Origin: Astropecten irregularis
Taxonomy: Eukaryota; Echinodermata; Asteroidea; Paxillosida; Astropectinidae
DNA: 64,000 bases
Direction of reading: 5' to 3'
Assembly (NCBI GenBank): GCA_963971285.1
Contig: OZ020264.1
Location: 11,918,431 to 11,982,430, forward strand
Below, piece by piece: positions 24,837-37,157 of the stretch; the first letter of the stretch is position 1; each line of letters starts with the position of its first letter. A model generated the notes under the pieces. It did not search any database, was not told the origin of the DNA, and worked only from the letters and a program-made list of their open reading frames with translations. The translations under genes and the position numbers were made by a program.

Positions 24837-24864
24837 GATGATGGGTTGCTAGGCAACAGATATT
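24837..24864 (-). other. SAMD11: 5' UTR part of SAMD11 coding exon 1, after a likely acceptor
   Basis: CTTCCTGCAG on the minus strand ends at 24865, so 28 nt of leader may precede the ATG, with another 5' exon further upstream. The leader holds an in-frame TAG that supports the chosen ATG, and the X-box described separately. If transcription instead starts nearby, the AG would be incidental. Confidence 0.55.
24845..24857 (-). promoter_or_regulatory. Perfect RFX X-box motif just upstream of the SAMD11 ATG
   Basis: The minus strand reads GTTGCCTAGCAAC, which fits the X-box consensus GTNRCC(0-3)RGYAAC with a one-base spacer. It ends 8 nt before the ATG. RFX factors bind this motif in promoters of cilia and sensory-cell genes. 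Here it may lie inside a transcribed leader, which is unusual unless there is a promoter right here. Confidence 0.5.
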
Positions 24865-25088
24865 CTGCAGGAAGAGAAAAAAGAATCGAATACTTAGTCC
24901 AAAAGTGATGGAAACAATGGGAATAACATCAATCATATATTATTAACCACAACTTGAATTTTTTCGTGAGAATGGAAACTAAAAATATTTCCTATAAATA
25001 ACTTCAAACCGAGAAGCTACGTGACCTGTTCAGGAAGTAAGCATTTGATTTGAAAGTTGTAATAAACTAGTTTTTTAAATGGCATCTG

Positions 25089-25329
25089 GGCCGAATTTCA
25101 TAGAGCTGCTTAAGCACAAAAAAACTGCTTAAGCATGAAAGGTCTTCCTTGATCAAACAGGATTACTAACCAAATTTCCATGTGATGTTTACTGCATTTG
25201 ACTTGTATTCGGCCATTGTTTGCTGAGCATAACATTCACAAGTTTTGGCTGGCATACTGATTTTATTTACCAAGGTTTTTGGTGCTTAAGCAAGTTTTGG
25301 AGGTTAAGCAGCTCAATGAAATTGGTCCT
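25089..25329. repeat. FB1 fold-back element, inverted
   Basis: Near-complete copy about 225 bp upstream of the SAMD11 coding exon 1. Confidence 0.7.
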
Positions 25330-26599
25330 TAACGAAAGATTGTAGCCATGGCAGGATATAATGGTGTGTTTACCGGAAATGTTTACAGTGATAACTTTCA
25401 TGCCAAAGTTTTTAAAAATGGAAAGACATAAGCCGACAGGAAATATGAAAAAAACATGAAGTACAACTCTTCCTGGATACCTATCCCTGTTGTTTCACAA
25501 AACTGGAAATCCATCAAATTTGTCACAATTAGGAAATTCAGGTCATATAAAGTCTACAAATATAAGCCTCAAAGCCGCACGAAGCCCTACGATCGATCGT
25601 AACGAAGGATAGCCCATCGTATCCTACGTAGGGCTGCAATGTATCATAAGTCCTACGAAGTACGATTGATAGTGAGTTACCATGAGTTTGGTGAAATCGA
25701 CCCTGTATGTTATAGGCAAGGTAGCAAGCTATTATTCAATTGCTTTTCCAAACCTGTCCTAATTTTATTTCAAACTTAAATCCAACTAGTTCAGCTCGTC
25801 GAAACCGGCCAGAAATCGAACTAAATTCAATTAAAGGTGCACACACGGGTACTGTGTGGTTTTGCCAACAAAGGAAAAGACAGGTATGTTTAGTTAATGT
25901 TTCTTGTTAATGGGAAATTGGGAAGGCAGGGAAATGGTGAATAAGGAAGTGACCTTTAAGATAAACAAGCAGATCGACAATTTTGACATCCGGTAACCGG
26001 TTGGCACACCTGAAGTTTACGTTTAATGATATAAAAAAAGTCAAAAACACGCGTGCGCCTTTTCAAGTTCGTCCTTAATTTTGTGTCATTGTAAGGACCA
26101 GATAAATAAAAGTAAAGAGTTTTATAAGCTAATTATTTTTCAATAAAAAATTGCCTTTATAATCAATTTCATGTCCATTGTTTGAGGCTTTTGGCGAAAG
26201 CTAATTCGTATTTTTTCATCGGGAAATGAAAGACCTGCCACAAGCAACAAGAACATTTTCAAAACTTTCCCTTTTTTGCAACGATCCATTATCTATAGAC
26301 TAAACGTTTGGTCGACAGAGGGCAGTGTTCAAATTAATAATGGTTGAAAATTTTTAATTTAAATCCATGATCAGAGACGATTTGCACACGCAATATCAAG
26401 TGAATCGAGTAAGTTTTTTTTTCTATCGAAAACGCGCTGACGAATTTCAGAAAAAGGAATTCCTTGATCGTTTGATATTGAGTGCAATCTTCGAATTTGA
26501 GTGAGCTTTCAGATAATTTGTTGGATAAGTTTCACTTGTAGGTCCTGTAACTATCCATAAAGTTTGGTTTCTTAGCTTAAATGTAATTCCATGCTCTGG

Positions 26600-26905
26600 T
26601 TTTAGTCAAAGAAATGCAGATTCAAGGGCACAAATATCAAGAAAGATACAGTAACAGTCATCTGTGAAATTCCCAGTTCCATACGCCTTTTGAGAAAATA
26701 GCGAAAAACGCCCACAGTATTTTTAAAATCTTTTCTTGGACCGTTATTTTTGATCTTCCGAGGATCATTAGCATTTGCTCAGCATTTCAGGCAGAACAAT
26801 TAAGGGTACGTTTCTACCATCACCATCGTTATACCTTGTAAGTTATAGGTAAGCCTGTGAAGATTTCTGTTTCGGTATGCTACCAAAGTATGATACTACC
26901 TTTAC
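26600..26905. repeat. FB4 element, decayed
   Basis: Upstream of SAMD11. Carries the GATACAGTAACAGTCATCTG block and a degenerate right end. Confidence 0.5.
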
Positions 26906-27929
26906 CTTTAAAGGCAAAAACCGTCGTTTTGGGCATGTACATGTAATTTTTGGCCAGGTAACTTTACAAGCAAACTTTGGACCGCACATAGTGGTCCATC
27001 GCATAATTGTATTATGACCTGTAGGCCTATGATTGTACACTTTTATCAACTTCGGGGCGGGGGCAGGGTTGGAAACAGCCGACCGACTGCGTAAAGTCTA
27101 GCACCGCATATTATTATCATGCTGCTGATGAAAGGAGATCTACATTTCCGCCCGGCGGAAGACAGAACATCGTGAGAAGTCCTGACGTCACCGAGGGGGC
27201 CCCGCTCACGTGACCACACGGGACGGAAACCAGCCATTAACGTAATATCCCCGTAGTCTTATCAGTTCGTCACCAGACGCTTCGCGGGGTCTCTGGACAA
27301 GGCGTACTGTGGCGTGGCGCACATCCGGGCGCCCTGGCAAACATTTCCGTCTTGCAGTTGCACTGAGCAGCAAAAAAAAAAAAAAAAGAGGGACGAACGT
27401 TACTAGACGTAGGGCCAGAGGTACACTGTAAAAAAGCCATAGACCTCGAAATTTCCGAATATGGCATCGCGATTAGCCCCACCGAAGACAACACATAACC
27501 ACGCACGAATTTCTGATTTCCGCGCGTTTGACTCTGGTAACTACAGATTGTACAGCTTCCGTGGATGTTTTTATTTTTCTCCAGTTTCGCAACGAATTGC
27601 TGGGGCTAGTGGTGCATTATCATATAGAAGACGTGAGGCCTGGGGCTGTTGGGCCGATTTGTCCCCCCTGGTTTGTTCGAGGTGCTAAGGTGCTTGTTTC
27701 GACGCTTGATGTAGCGAACGCAGCGCCTCCTACCACAAATAGACCGGTGTGGTGTGGCCAACGTGTACTGCAAAGTGCAAGGTACCGTCTGAAACCAACA
27801 TCCCCTAGACAAACGTCATAGGGGAAATCGCAAGATCCAGGGCCAGCTTACGAAGACAGCTAGGTTTTCACTGGGAGCCCTCACTAACGAAACCTTTTAT
27901 ACGTAGGCCTATATAGACACTTCATTTGG

Positions 27930-28135
27930 ACATTTAAGAGGCTAGGCTTGGGATTCATTTTGCTACCGCCATTTTGCGTCCTAAATGAAATGAAGGTCTT
28001 GAGATACATCATGACGAAGCTGGAGTCTTTCTTCGGCTTCGTCACGTGGCCCAATCCCCAAATCGTTTTATGGGCCTCAAATGGCGGTATAGCGAAATAA
28101 GTCCCAAGCCTATAGCCGCAAGCCTGGTTTTGTAA
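27930..28135. repeat. FB7 fold-back element
   Basis: Defines FB7: GGCTTGGGATTTATTCTGCT at one end, reverse complement at the other, with a CCGCCAT motif and a central GAAGCTGGAG...CTTCGTC. Also at 45655-45868. Confidence 0.65.
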
Positions 28136-28749
28136 AGGCCATATGGATCCGGTTGACAAAATGGACACATCGATGTCAATGTAAATCAAATATTGCATTT
28201 CTATTAGTACTAAAACGCGAGTTAACATCGCCACAGTGAGTCAATCTCGCAGGCTCTATAGTCCCCAAAGACACAGAGAAAATCTAGCGAAAAATAAGCG
28301 TTTGCGATGACACTTGCTCTTAAAAGCCTTATGCCTTATTCACGGTGCATCCATCCTGCATTCGAAGCTGTGCAATCAAACCGAGGCTTGGATTCAAAAT
28401 AGTCTGGTACCCGTTTTGTTTTTAGAATTTGTGTTATCTTTTTCCGAGGGGTATATATACAAGGACTAAGATGACAGAAATGGATGCGCCATGAATAAGG
28501 CCCATTGTTCGGGGCTTTTGGGGTTTTTTTTCTGCGGGAAAGCAAAACCAACATTTTAACTTCCGAAAGTGATAGATCTATTCTATAGAGTGGTTGAGCA
28601 ATGTTCATAGGTTGGAAATGTGGAACTTTGCATAAATAGAATCTTTGTAAAACAACAACAACAACAACAACAACAAACAGGCGGTCACAATGCAAGTTGC
28701 AATCGGCTATAGTCTTCGGACGAACTTTCCAACTGCGGTATAAATGAAT

Positions 28750-28852
28750 GGAGTTAGGAGGGCCTGACGCGTTTCGATCCTAGCAGGATTTTGATGGAAG
28801 CCTTCGAGAAAGATCCTGCTAGGATCGAAACGCGTCAGGCCCTCTTAACTCC
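28750..28852. repeat. HH repeat, long near-perfect palindrome
   Basis: Defines HH. Arms 28750-28789 and 28813-28852 match at 39 of 40 positions around a 23-base loop. Each arm holds GATCCTGCTAGGATC (self-pairing), then GAAACGCGTC. The right side continues with GGCTGATGAACAGTTTGCAG. Confidence 0.75.
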
Positions 28853-29200
28853 AAGCATTTTGATAAATTTCAGGTCATTATTTTGGCTGATGAACAGTTT
28901 GCAGCAGTTTCTTACGGGTATAAAAATGAAGTCCGCAAAGGCTGTATAATTATGATATCATTACTGACAGTAAGTGATACACTATTGGGTCTCGTGCCGT
29001 TTGCATGTAAAGGTGAGTCAGTCCTGCTTTGGTATAAATATAGACGCCACTTGAAGGTTGGACACCTTTTTTAGTCCACATGTCCTGAATAATGTTATTT
29101 TAAGACGAAGAACTTTAAACGAGCGAACCACAGCCGGCCGACTGACCGAGCAAACCGACCAACCAACCGGGGAGGTTCAGGGGAGCCAGCCGGCCAACCA

Positions 29201-29702
29201 GGGGCCAATTTCATAAAACTGTTAAGCACAAAAAGTTGCTTAGCACAAAAATGTCCCGCCCAATAAATCAAACCACCATTGAAAATTCTATTTGATATTC
29301 ATGGTCAGCGAACAACAGCCAAAGAACGATCACAAGCGATACACAACACAGGGATATTTGGTTGTTAACCCTGCTTTTATTAAGACAGAAATGTCATGCT
29401 TAGCAAATTCTTGTGCTTAACAGTTTTATGAAATTGGCCCCTGCTAATCAATCGTGGCCAATTTCACTGCCCAGCTTAGCACACAAGAAAACTTTGTGCT
29501 AACCATGACATTTCTGTCTTAATAATAAAAACAACAACCAAAATGTGTTGTGTATCGCTTGCATGTGATTGTTCTTTGGCTGTTGTTTGCTCACCATGAA
29601 TATCAAATGGAATTTTTAATGGTGATTTGTTTTATTGAGCAAGACATTATTGGTGCTAAGCAATTTTTTGTGTGCTTAACATCTCCATGAAATTAGCCCC
29701 TG
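29201..29702. repeat. Two adjacent FB2 fold-back elements in opposite orientation
   Basis: Defines FB2: about 240 bp, ends GGCCAATTTCATAAAACTGT and reverse complement, centre with TTTGATATTCATGGTCAGCG. FB2 shares the outer CCAATTTCATA-type ends with FB1 but has a different centre. Copies at 29201-29442 and 29456-29702 lie 13 bp apart. Confidence 0.7.
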
Positions 29703-30198
29703 GTAAGAGAGCTAATTGCAAGCCAGCTAACCAACCAACCAACCGACCTTATAAAAAACAAAAAAACTTAACAAAAACGAGCGCCAAACGGTATGAACAA
29801 TTGTTCAAACTTTCCTCCAATCAGATAAATACAAATAAGCCCTAATTAATATCTGACATAAAAAAGAAGAAGACTTTTGAGGGATTCGAACCTCGAACCA
29901 CCAAATTCCAAAATAAAATGCATTCCACATTCTCTGCTTATTGAGTCATCACAGCTACGGAGCTCCCTACGTTACAGTGTGGACGTGTACGTGACAATTT
30001 GCCAACTCAAGCTGGCATTGAATCCGCGCAACCGACAGTGTCTATTTTTATAAGCAGGCTTAATTCTCTGAAAGGTAACAGTGCGGTGTATATAAACCAC
30101 AATGAATACATGATGCTACAGAGTCCAAAAACAAAATCAACCATTACATTTCCTACCACCTTCCGCTGGTGTCCCAAAAGTTCGTATAACTCTCACTA

Positions 30199-30528
30199 TT
30201 AAAGGTACAGTACAGGATTGGTATCATACCCAAACAGAAATGTTCACAGTTTTACGTATAACTTACAGGGTAGGAAGATGGTGATGGTAAAAACATACCG
30301 TTAAAATATTTCCGCCTGAAATGGTGTATTTATCTAGGAATTAGTCAAACAAAGACCGACTGACAGTTTTGATATCGGGGTAAGATGAAAACCATGCACT
30401 CTTTATGTTTTATGAGAAAAATTGAGTCTGTTTTAAGGTATTTTCTCGTGACGCAGAAGAGTTATTCCATGCATAAAGTGTGCGTGCTGTTCTATGACCT
30501 TTACCAATCATGTTTTATACCTTAAAAG
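30199..30528. repeat. FB3 element (TTAAAGGTACA ends)
   Basis: Defines FB3: about 330-370 bp, starts TTAAAGGTACAGTACAGGAT and ends ATGATTGGTAAAGGTCAC on the opposite strand. The inner part includes ATGGTGTATTTATCC and GTTTTGATCTCGGGGT. No coding capacity, so MITE-like. A fragment is at 31358-31458. Confidence 0.65.
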
Positions 30529-32986
30529 TTGATGCGTTGGTAAGCGTGCGCTGGAAGTTAAAAGGACATTTCACACTACAAAACAATATATGTACAAAGT
30601 GACTGACCTGTAGCTGTTCACACGGCAAAAAATTTAACTTGCCGTTGACACGCGTAAAGCACTTGAACAGGGTCAAAACAAAGAACGTACTTGATATACG
30701 GATTACGCACATGTATTCGCTTACGTACCTTATGACGTATGAGTTAACGTGCAGTTATTTTTGGTCCACTCATTATCGTTTTTGGACTTTGGGCACGGCA
30801 TCAAAAACCTTGGTTGATACGCCAACCTTTTCCGGTCTTGCGACACAGGACTGTGCAACAATGACGAGGAACTTCGATATCAAAACCCGCGTTGCAAAGT
30901 CACGAGCCCCGACAGCGGTTTTGATTTCATTTTCATAATATTATAATACGCATGACGGAAACCGAGTTTTAGGTATTCGTGCCAGGTTTTTTTGTGTTTT
31001 TTTGCGACACAAGTGAAGTTGCAGCATTAACCTAACATTGGTTGAAGGCCGGCATTTTGACGAACTAGAGAAGATGAAAGGAAATTGTACACATCCACTA
31101 CAGGCCTATGTGCATCTTCGTAATTAAAGTCTTGCACGTACATATTTGATCATTATTTTGGTTGATTGAGCAGTTTGCAGCAGTTTATTACTAAGTATAG
31201 ATGATATACACATGCGACCTGTGACGTCACGGTACTTTGGGTACAGGGTCACGTGACTCTATGGTTAAAAAACTAGTCTTCAGCGCAGTCGTGTTTCAAT
31301 TGTGAACTTTGACCGCGTAACTTTGCATGACGTCATAGTCATCAAGTTAGACATCGTACTGTAAAGGATTGGTAACATTGGTAAAAATGTTCACAGGTTT
31401 ATGACAAAGTATGATTCCTGTTCTGTGACCTTTACCAATCATGTATTATACCTTTAATAGCGCACGGTATTAAACAAAAGTTAAAGTAGAAACGACTATC
31501 CATCCATATCCATCAAAACTGCCAAAAACAAAATGGCCGACAGGGCTGATAATGTTTAAATGGTGTGTGTGTATACCCAGGCAACTTTTCCCAAGAACCG
31601 CCCCGTGCACGCGACACTGTTATGGGGGAAATTGTCCTAGCGTGACGGCGGGCGGCGGTACGCGAGCACTGGGAAGGAAGTTTGCCCTTAAACAATCACG
31701 TGCGTGCGTGCAGTCTGCGCGAAAAACACATCTAGGCCTACTCCGAGGGTTTCCACCAAACGATGGAGTGAAGAATATCCTCTAATTACCGGATTATAGC
31801 CAGGGACGGAAAACAGGGAGAAACTATGTAGGCCTGTAGGTGACGCGGGGTTATTTGACTTCTTTTTTGTGAGCAAAAAAAAAAATACTTTCTTGGAAAA
31901 GCATGATAATTAAGCCCCGTGCAATAGGACTTATTCATGGCGCATCCATCTTGTCGCCTTCCTTGTATACCCTTCGGAAAAGATAACACCAATTCTAAAA
32001 GGAAAACGGGTACCAGACTATTTTGAATCCAAGCCTCGGTTTGATTGTACTGCTTTGTCAAATCGACCCCAAGTTACATAAAAGGGATTCACACTATACC
32101 TTCACCCAGATACGGTAACCTTCGAAAAACTTAACACCGAGATGACCCGGGTTAATTTAGAGTCTGTTCACACTGTATAAATCTCAGTCAGGGTTAGAAC
32201 GATCCGGGTTTACACGCATTGTGTACAAGTTCAAACATTAGAACCACATCGCATCGTAACATAAACCCAATTGGCCAGTGACACATTTCCTTTTTTCTTC
32301 GCACGAGTGCGTTATATCAATCAGCGAACAAAGAATTACAAATATTCTCTCCAAACATATCCGTGTATGAAAAGAAAACATCAACTAGTTCTCGTGAACC
32401 AGGAAAAAGCTTGCATATCATAAAGTGCATTTTTTTCTGCGGCATACTAAATACATAATTTCAGTGGGGGTCAGAGTTCATATGAGAGCTTCACGCACGA
32501 GCTATCGAAGTTATTCATATCAACATTATTTTGTGCACGGGTGGGTAGGCCTACGAAAGTGGCCACTCTGCTCTGAAGTACAGTTGGTTCTTGGGTCGAT
32601 TTCACGAAGCCCTACGATCGATCGTAACTCGAGATACGAAGGATAACCCATCGCATCCTTCGACTTCCAAGTGAAGTCCTACGATTGATAGTAAGTTACG
32701 ACGGGTTTGGTGAAATCAACCCCAGAATGTGTAATGCATCATATTTTGTTTGCAAGTACATTGTCGTGTTTTCGTGCAGCCAGCGGTGTGTGAAAAAAAA
32801 ATGAGGAAAAGAGCGGCTTATGTGACTGGTGTAGCGCTTACTTTTGCACAGACAACCACTTGTCGAAGGAGATGTGTTAATGAATACGGCACACACTTAT
32901 CATGTCCATTTTTTTCGATCGCGACCGAATGCTGGTACTCATAATTATTGTCGTTCAACTGACGAATATTATATGAACCTACTTAC

Positions 32987-33240
32987 CGTGCTTAGCAAGT
33001 AACTATAATCGTTTCACAGTTCTGCGATTCTTCTTTGGAAAGTTGTACAACGCCGAAAATATCCCAACGTCGAAGCGTTCGTTATAAATTCCCTGTTTGG
33101 TTTTTCGCTCTTCGGTAGGCCTACGGTGAAAAAGTGCGAACTTGCGTGTTGAACCATAAACCAACAACGGCAACGACTCGTGTGTGCAGTAACACAACGT
33201 GGGCAGGATGATGCAGTATACAGCGGCAAGTGACGACCTG
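32987..33240 (-). other. Candidate leader exon on the minus strand
   Basis: Minus-strand donor AAGCACG|GTAAGTAGG at 32987, at the downstream end of a CpG-containing block (about 33000-33700). No coding similarity is seen. It could be an alternative SAMD11 leader exon spliced to the acceptor at 24865. The upper edge is not defined. Confidence 0.25.
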
Positions 33241-33888
33241 GCGAAAAACGCACGGACTTTTAATAAAAGAGAGACCAATTATGTCCTCCACGTCGGTATA
33301 AAACAAGGTGATATGGCGACTCTACAAACCCAGACCCGAGGCGACTGCTTCGTCATGCCCTCGCTAATTCGTCCATGGGTATAATATTATTTTTCCTTTG
33401 CCGACTTTCAAACAGGGAGCTTGAGCCTGGGCTACCCCGGGAGCTTTCTGAGGCGAGTTTGCAGTCACGCACGCACAGCGTCGCGTCGCACTTACACTGG
33501 TACTATACTACACGGCAAGTTTCTTGTTTTACCGCGCGAGGTCACCGAGAAAGGAAAAAAACTCAGACGGCAGGAAGTCGCTATAAAGCCCATGAAGCGA
33601 TACTATACTGCCCCGGCACACCGCGTCGTTCCCCCGTATATCAGCTGCTAACAGACGGAACTAGCCCGGCAGGGATGAACAACATGAAGAGTTAAGAGAG
33701 AGGGAAAAAAAACTGGCGGAAATCCATCCAGGAAAAGGCCTGGCAGGCTAGGCTAAGCTTTCTTTCTTTCATTTTTTATTTTCGAGCCCCCCTTTTTTTC
33801 TAAGCTGTGTAGCTGATGATGATGATGTGGGATTCTCCGTACGTCTAGAGAGCGAAGTGTCCACGTGTGATTGTGAATCGCCATTAAT

Positions 33889-34224
33889 TTAAAGGTAAAA
33901 TAATACATGATTGGTAAAGGTCACAGAACAGCACTCACACTTTGTCTGATCCAGCATGTCATGAAATGATAATTTGAGCTCAGTCGGACATCTGAGTCAC
34001 GAGAAAATAGCGAAAACCAGACTCAATTTTTCGTATGAAACATAAAGAATGGTTTTGATCTTACCCTGAGATCAAACTGTCTTTGTTTTACTAATTTCTG
34101 GATAAATACACCATTTCAGCCGGAAATACTTTAAAAGTATGTTTCTACAAGCACCATCCTCATACCCTGAAAGTTATAGGTAAATCCGTCAACATTTCTG
34201 TTTGGGTATACTGTACCTTTAACT
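33889..34224. repeat. FB3 element, inverted
   Basis: Near-complete copy in the 25-48 kb region. Confidence 0.65.
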
Positions 34225-34374
34225 CCGAGCAGGTACAATGAAACGATAACCATTAAACTAAGTTTTGCGACGTCATTATGTACGTGACGTCACTTCCTAT
34301 ATTAACCAATAGGAAGACACACACAATGGGTAATTACGACAATTGCTAAGCCATAGCCCTATACATGCTTTTCC

Positions 34375-34640
34375 TCCTTGAATTCTGGGCGCTTTCTCAA
34401 CGTTCAACTCCGACTAAGGCTCTGGCTTCGTCTCTGTGATCCAAAATATTCTGTTGTGCCGTTTTCCATTAAAGCTGAAGCTCTGTTTCCCTTTTCAAAT
34501 CAGAGCATCTACTTCCAAACCGCAGTCAAAAGCCTCGATTTTGATACCGACAAGTTAGTTTAGAATGGATTCACGAAACGGACTGGAGCCTGAGCCTGAG
34601 CCTGAGCTTGAGCCTGGACCGAGCTTTGAGAAAGTCCCCA
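34375..34640. repeat. FB6 fold-back element
   Basis: Copy with lengthened GAGCCT tracts in the right arm. Confidence 0.65.
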
Positions 34641-35261
34641 GGCGTCCAGGATCGCTCTTAGGGGCTAGGGCTTACCACTCCGGACGGATTTGACTGTGGA
34701 CTGAGACCGCAGAGTACATTACACACGATCCACGGTCACTGCCGCTGACCTTAGTTTATTTCGGTCACGAAATGCGCCGACAGCAACCATCACGGCCAAC
34801 AGACATGCAGCTAGCTCAGACGGGACCGACTTAACAAACTCAGAAGGCTCCAATATCCTAAAAAACTTTGACAAAATGACGACAGTATAGGCCTATAGAG
34901 GCTAGACAAGTATAACTAGCGATACATCCGTGCAGCACATGCAAGCCTATTAATATAACCACGTTCCAGAACGAGAGAAGTTGATACGATCAAACTATGT
35001 GGTTAAAAATACAAGGTCTATAATTTATTACGAGGTCTTTTATTAACATCATACATGCTATACTTCGATCAATGTTATGTTACCAATTGGATCGACTTCA
35101 CGAAGCCTTAAGTTCGATCGTAACTCGAGTTACGACTTACGAATAAAGGATAACCCATCGTATTACGTGGGACTGCAATGCATCATTACGTCCTGCGATT
35201 GATAGTAAGTTACGATGAGTTTGGTGCACCTTACTGCAGCCCAACACACTATGATAGTATC

Positions 35262-35385
35262 TGCGAGCCTTTGAGGAAGATCCTGCTCTTGGATCGAAAC
35301 GTCGACCCTCCTATCTTACCTCCAAGCTTAGAGAAAGTCCCTCCTATAGGATCGAAACGTCAGGCCCTGTTAACCTGTGTCCTCC
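35262..35385 (+). repeat. HH repeat, tandem dimer
   Basis: Two cores, each a GGATC hairpin followed by GAAACGTC, at 35296-35303 and 35354-35361, 58 bp apart in the same orientation. Confidence 0.6.
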
Positions 35386-36059
35386 ATGGTTAAGACTACT
35401 GCAACGGAAATCATAGACTGCCTATACTTTCTCAAAGAGTCGAACTAGACGTGCATGCGTCATCCCAATTTTCAAACTCCCGCAAAAAAAAGATATGATT
35501 TCGTCTTTGTGGTTACCATACCTACGCCCAGACCGTTAATTTGAGCCGATTTTTATGGGCACGTTTCCACCTTCCCCTAAACCCACGGTTTGACGTAAAA
35601 AAAAAAAAAACACCGAATTCAACCGTATAATCAGTCGTGTTAACATAGCCAGGATGGGCCGCAGGTATTAAAGTGAAACATCCGCTGCCTCGCTTCGGGA
35701 ATTGGCGGCAAAGTGTTTTTGACAAAATGTTGATTTTTCCATAGCAACGGCGTGTCGGAGACTGCGCAAACTGGACTGCGAGACAAGGCGACGTTTACCA
35801 CTCCATAAGTCGATATGGCGAGATCTGGTTATTTGGATACTCGTAAAAAGGCACTCGTGGAGCTCCGTACGAACGAGATCTACCGTTGCCAATCAAATAT
35901 TTGGGTGGGTTTTTTTTTCACGGTACCCAAGAGGGTAAGGCACGGACGGTGGGTAAAATGTCACGGATCAATATACCGCTGGGCAGCGAGTTTTGCCCGA
36001 TGAGCAGAGCCCGAGCGTCCGTTGAACCTCGGCCAGGCGACACCGTCTCCGTCCCCGGC

Positions 36060-36360
36060 CAGGTCGGAAACCTGTCACCGTGCCCGCGGCTGTGATAACG
36101 CGACGTGACGGCGCGGTCTGGTATAAAAGCGGCCCGAGCGAGCCGTGAGGGAGTCGCGTTGCGGGGGGACCAGGCGCGCGGCACGGCCCTTTAACCTCGG
36201 CGCTGATCGCCATAACATCACGGACGGACGCTGTGTGATGTTTGTGCCCACTTTCCCAGCGGACCTTGACTTGATCGTCCGAGAAATTACACCAATATTC
36301 TGAGCTGCCGCAACGCCCACGAGGATCTATAGAACTTGAAGTACTGTAACCATGGAGGTA
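36060..36360 (+). promoter_or_regulatory. Candidate TATA promoter in a GC-rich patch
   Basis: TATAAAAG at 36122-36129 sits in a GC-rich context (GGTCTGG before, CGGCCCGAG after), like a metazoan core promoter. About 230 bp downstream is an ATG in strong context (ACCATGG at 36350-36356), but an HH repeat begins about 6 bp further on. No downstream exon was recognised. It could be a dead, noncoding or transposon-disrupted start. Confidence 0.25.
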
Positions 36361-36361
36361 C

Positions 36362-36730
36362 TTGGAGTTAATAGGAGGGCCTGACGTTTCGATCATAGCA
36401 GTTCTCAAAGGCTAAATGGCAGGTGGATAAGAACATGCAAGTAAAGATACACATAAATGGACGAGAGGATCGGGACAAAAAAAGGGGGTTGAAGGATGGA
36501 GGTAGGTATGTGTGGTCAGACAAAGAGGGGTCGGGATAGCCAAGATCAAAGGTTCGTAGCAAAACAAGTAATAAACTGCAGCAAACTGTCTCCCACCAAC
36601 CAAGAAAATGACCTGAAATATATATCAAACGCTTGGAGTTAGGAGGGCTTGACGTTTCGATCCTAGCATTAGCAGGATCAGGCCCATGATCTAAACGTCA
36701 GGCCTTCCTATTACCTCCAAGCACGTGTAT
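36362..36730. repeat. HH repeat cluster
   Basis: A minus-strand core at about 36382-36400, a second at about 36650-36680, and a diverged plus-strand core near 36690-36705. Between them is unrelated sequence of about 150 bp. Confidence 0.55.
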
Positions 36731-37157
36731 TTTGCTTGATTCATGTTGTGCCAGCGAAGTATATGAACGACTAAATTCAAGGTAACACACATTTCTTTCA
36801 AATCAGCACATGCAACGGCCGTCACACGTCTGTTTATTGTGCGTCTCCACTACCAAACCGGACGACTGTTACGAAATCCATGGAAATGAGACAATCAATC
36901 AAAATGTCGGGCGGACGAGGAACAGCCACCGCCACCAGGCACCAGCTATTAAGTTTAATATTCCCCAAAAAGCACAAACTCCAAAAGCCAACCGCAATAA
37001 ATTAAGTGACATAGGGTGAGTGATTTGTGTTAAGGGTATAATACTTAAAAGCTCAACTACACATAAGTGGATTACTACAAAAAGCCCGTAACCTTCGCAA
37101 AATCCCGTCACTTTTTTTCATCATCACTAGCTAGCCCTGGCCCTATGGCAACCACGT

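Larger units (their letters stand above)
25330..28740. other. Gene-free stretch upstream of SAMD11
   Basis: Holds an FB5 copy (25577), an FB4 copy (26600), an FB7 copy (27930) and a GC-richer patch at 27050-27450 with a short A run. No exon with recognisable similarity was found on either strand. Confidence 0.5.
30530..36060. other. Gene-free stretch with GC-rich patches
   Basis: Contains FB3, FB5, FB6 and HH copies, and CpG-containing blocks at 33100-33700 and 35650-36060. The frame starting at 35815 (MARSGYLDTRKKALVELRT) ends at a weak donor and has an X-box-like CCATAGCAAC about 75 bp before it. It is too short to identify. Confidence 0.4.

Noticed and set aside
35815..35904. Short frame MARSGYLDTRKKALVELRT as a gene
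   Set aside because: Its donor (GTGGGT before a T run) is weak, no second exon is found, and it matches no family I know.
35968..36408. 146-codon minus-strand frame in a GC-rich patch
   Set aside because: Long frames are expected in CpG-rich DNA. It has no domain pattern and runs into an HH repeat.
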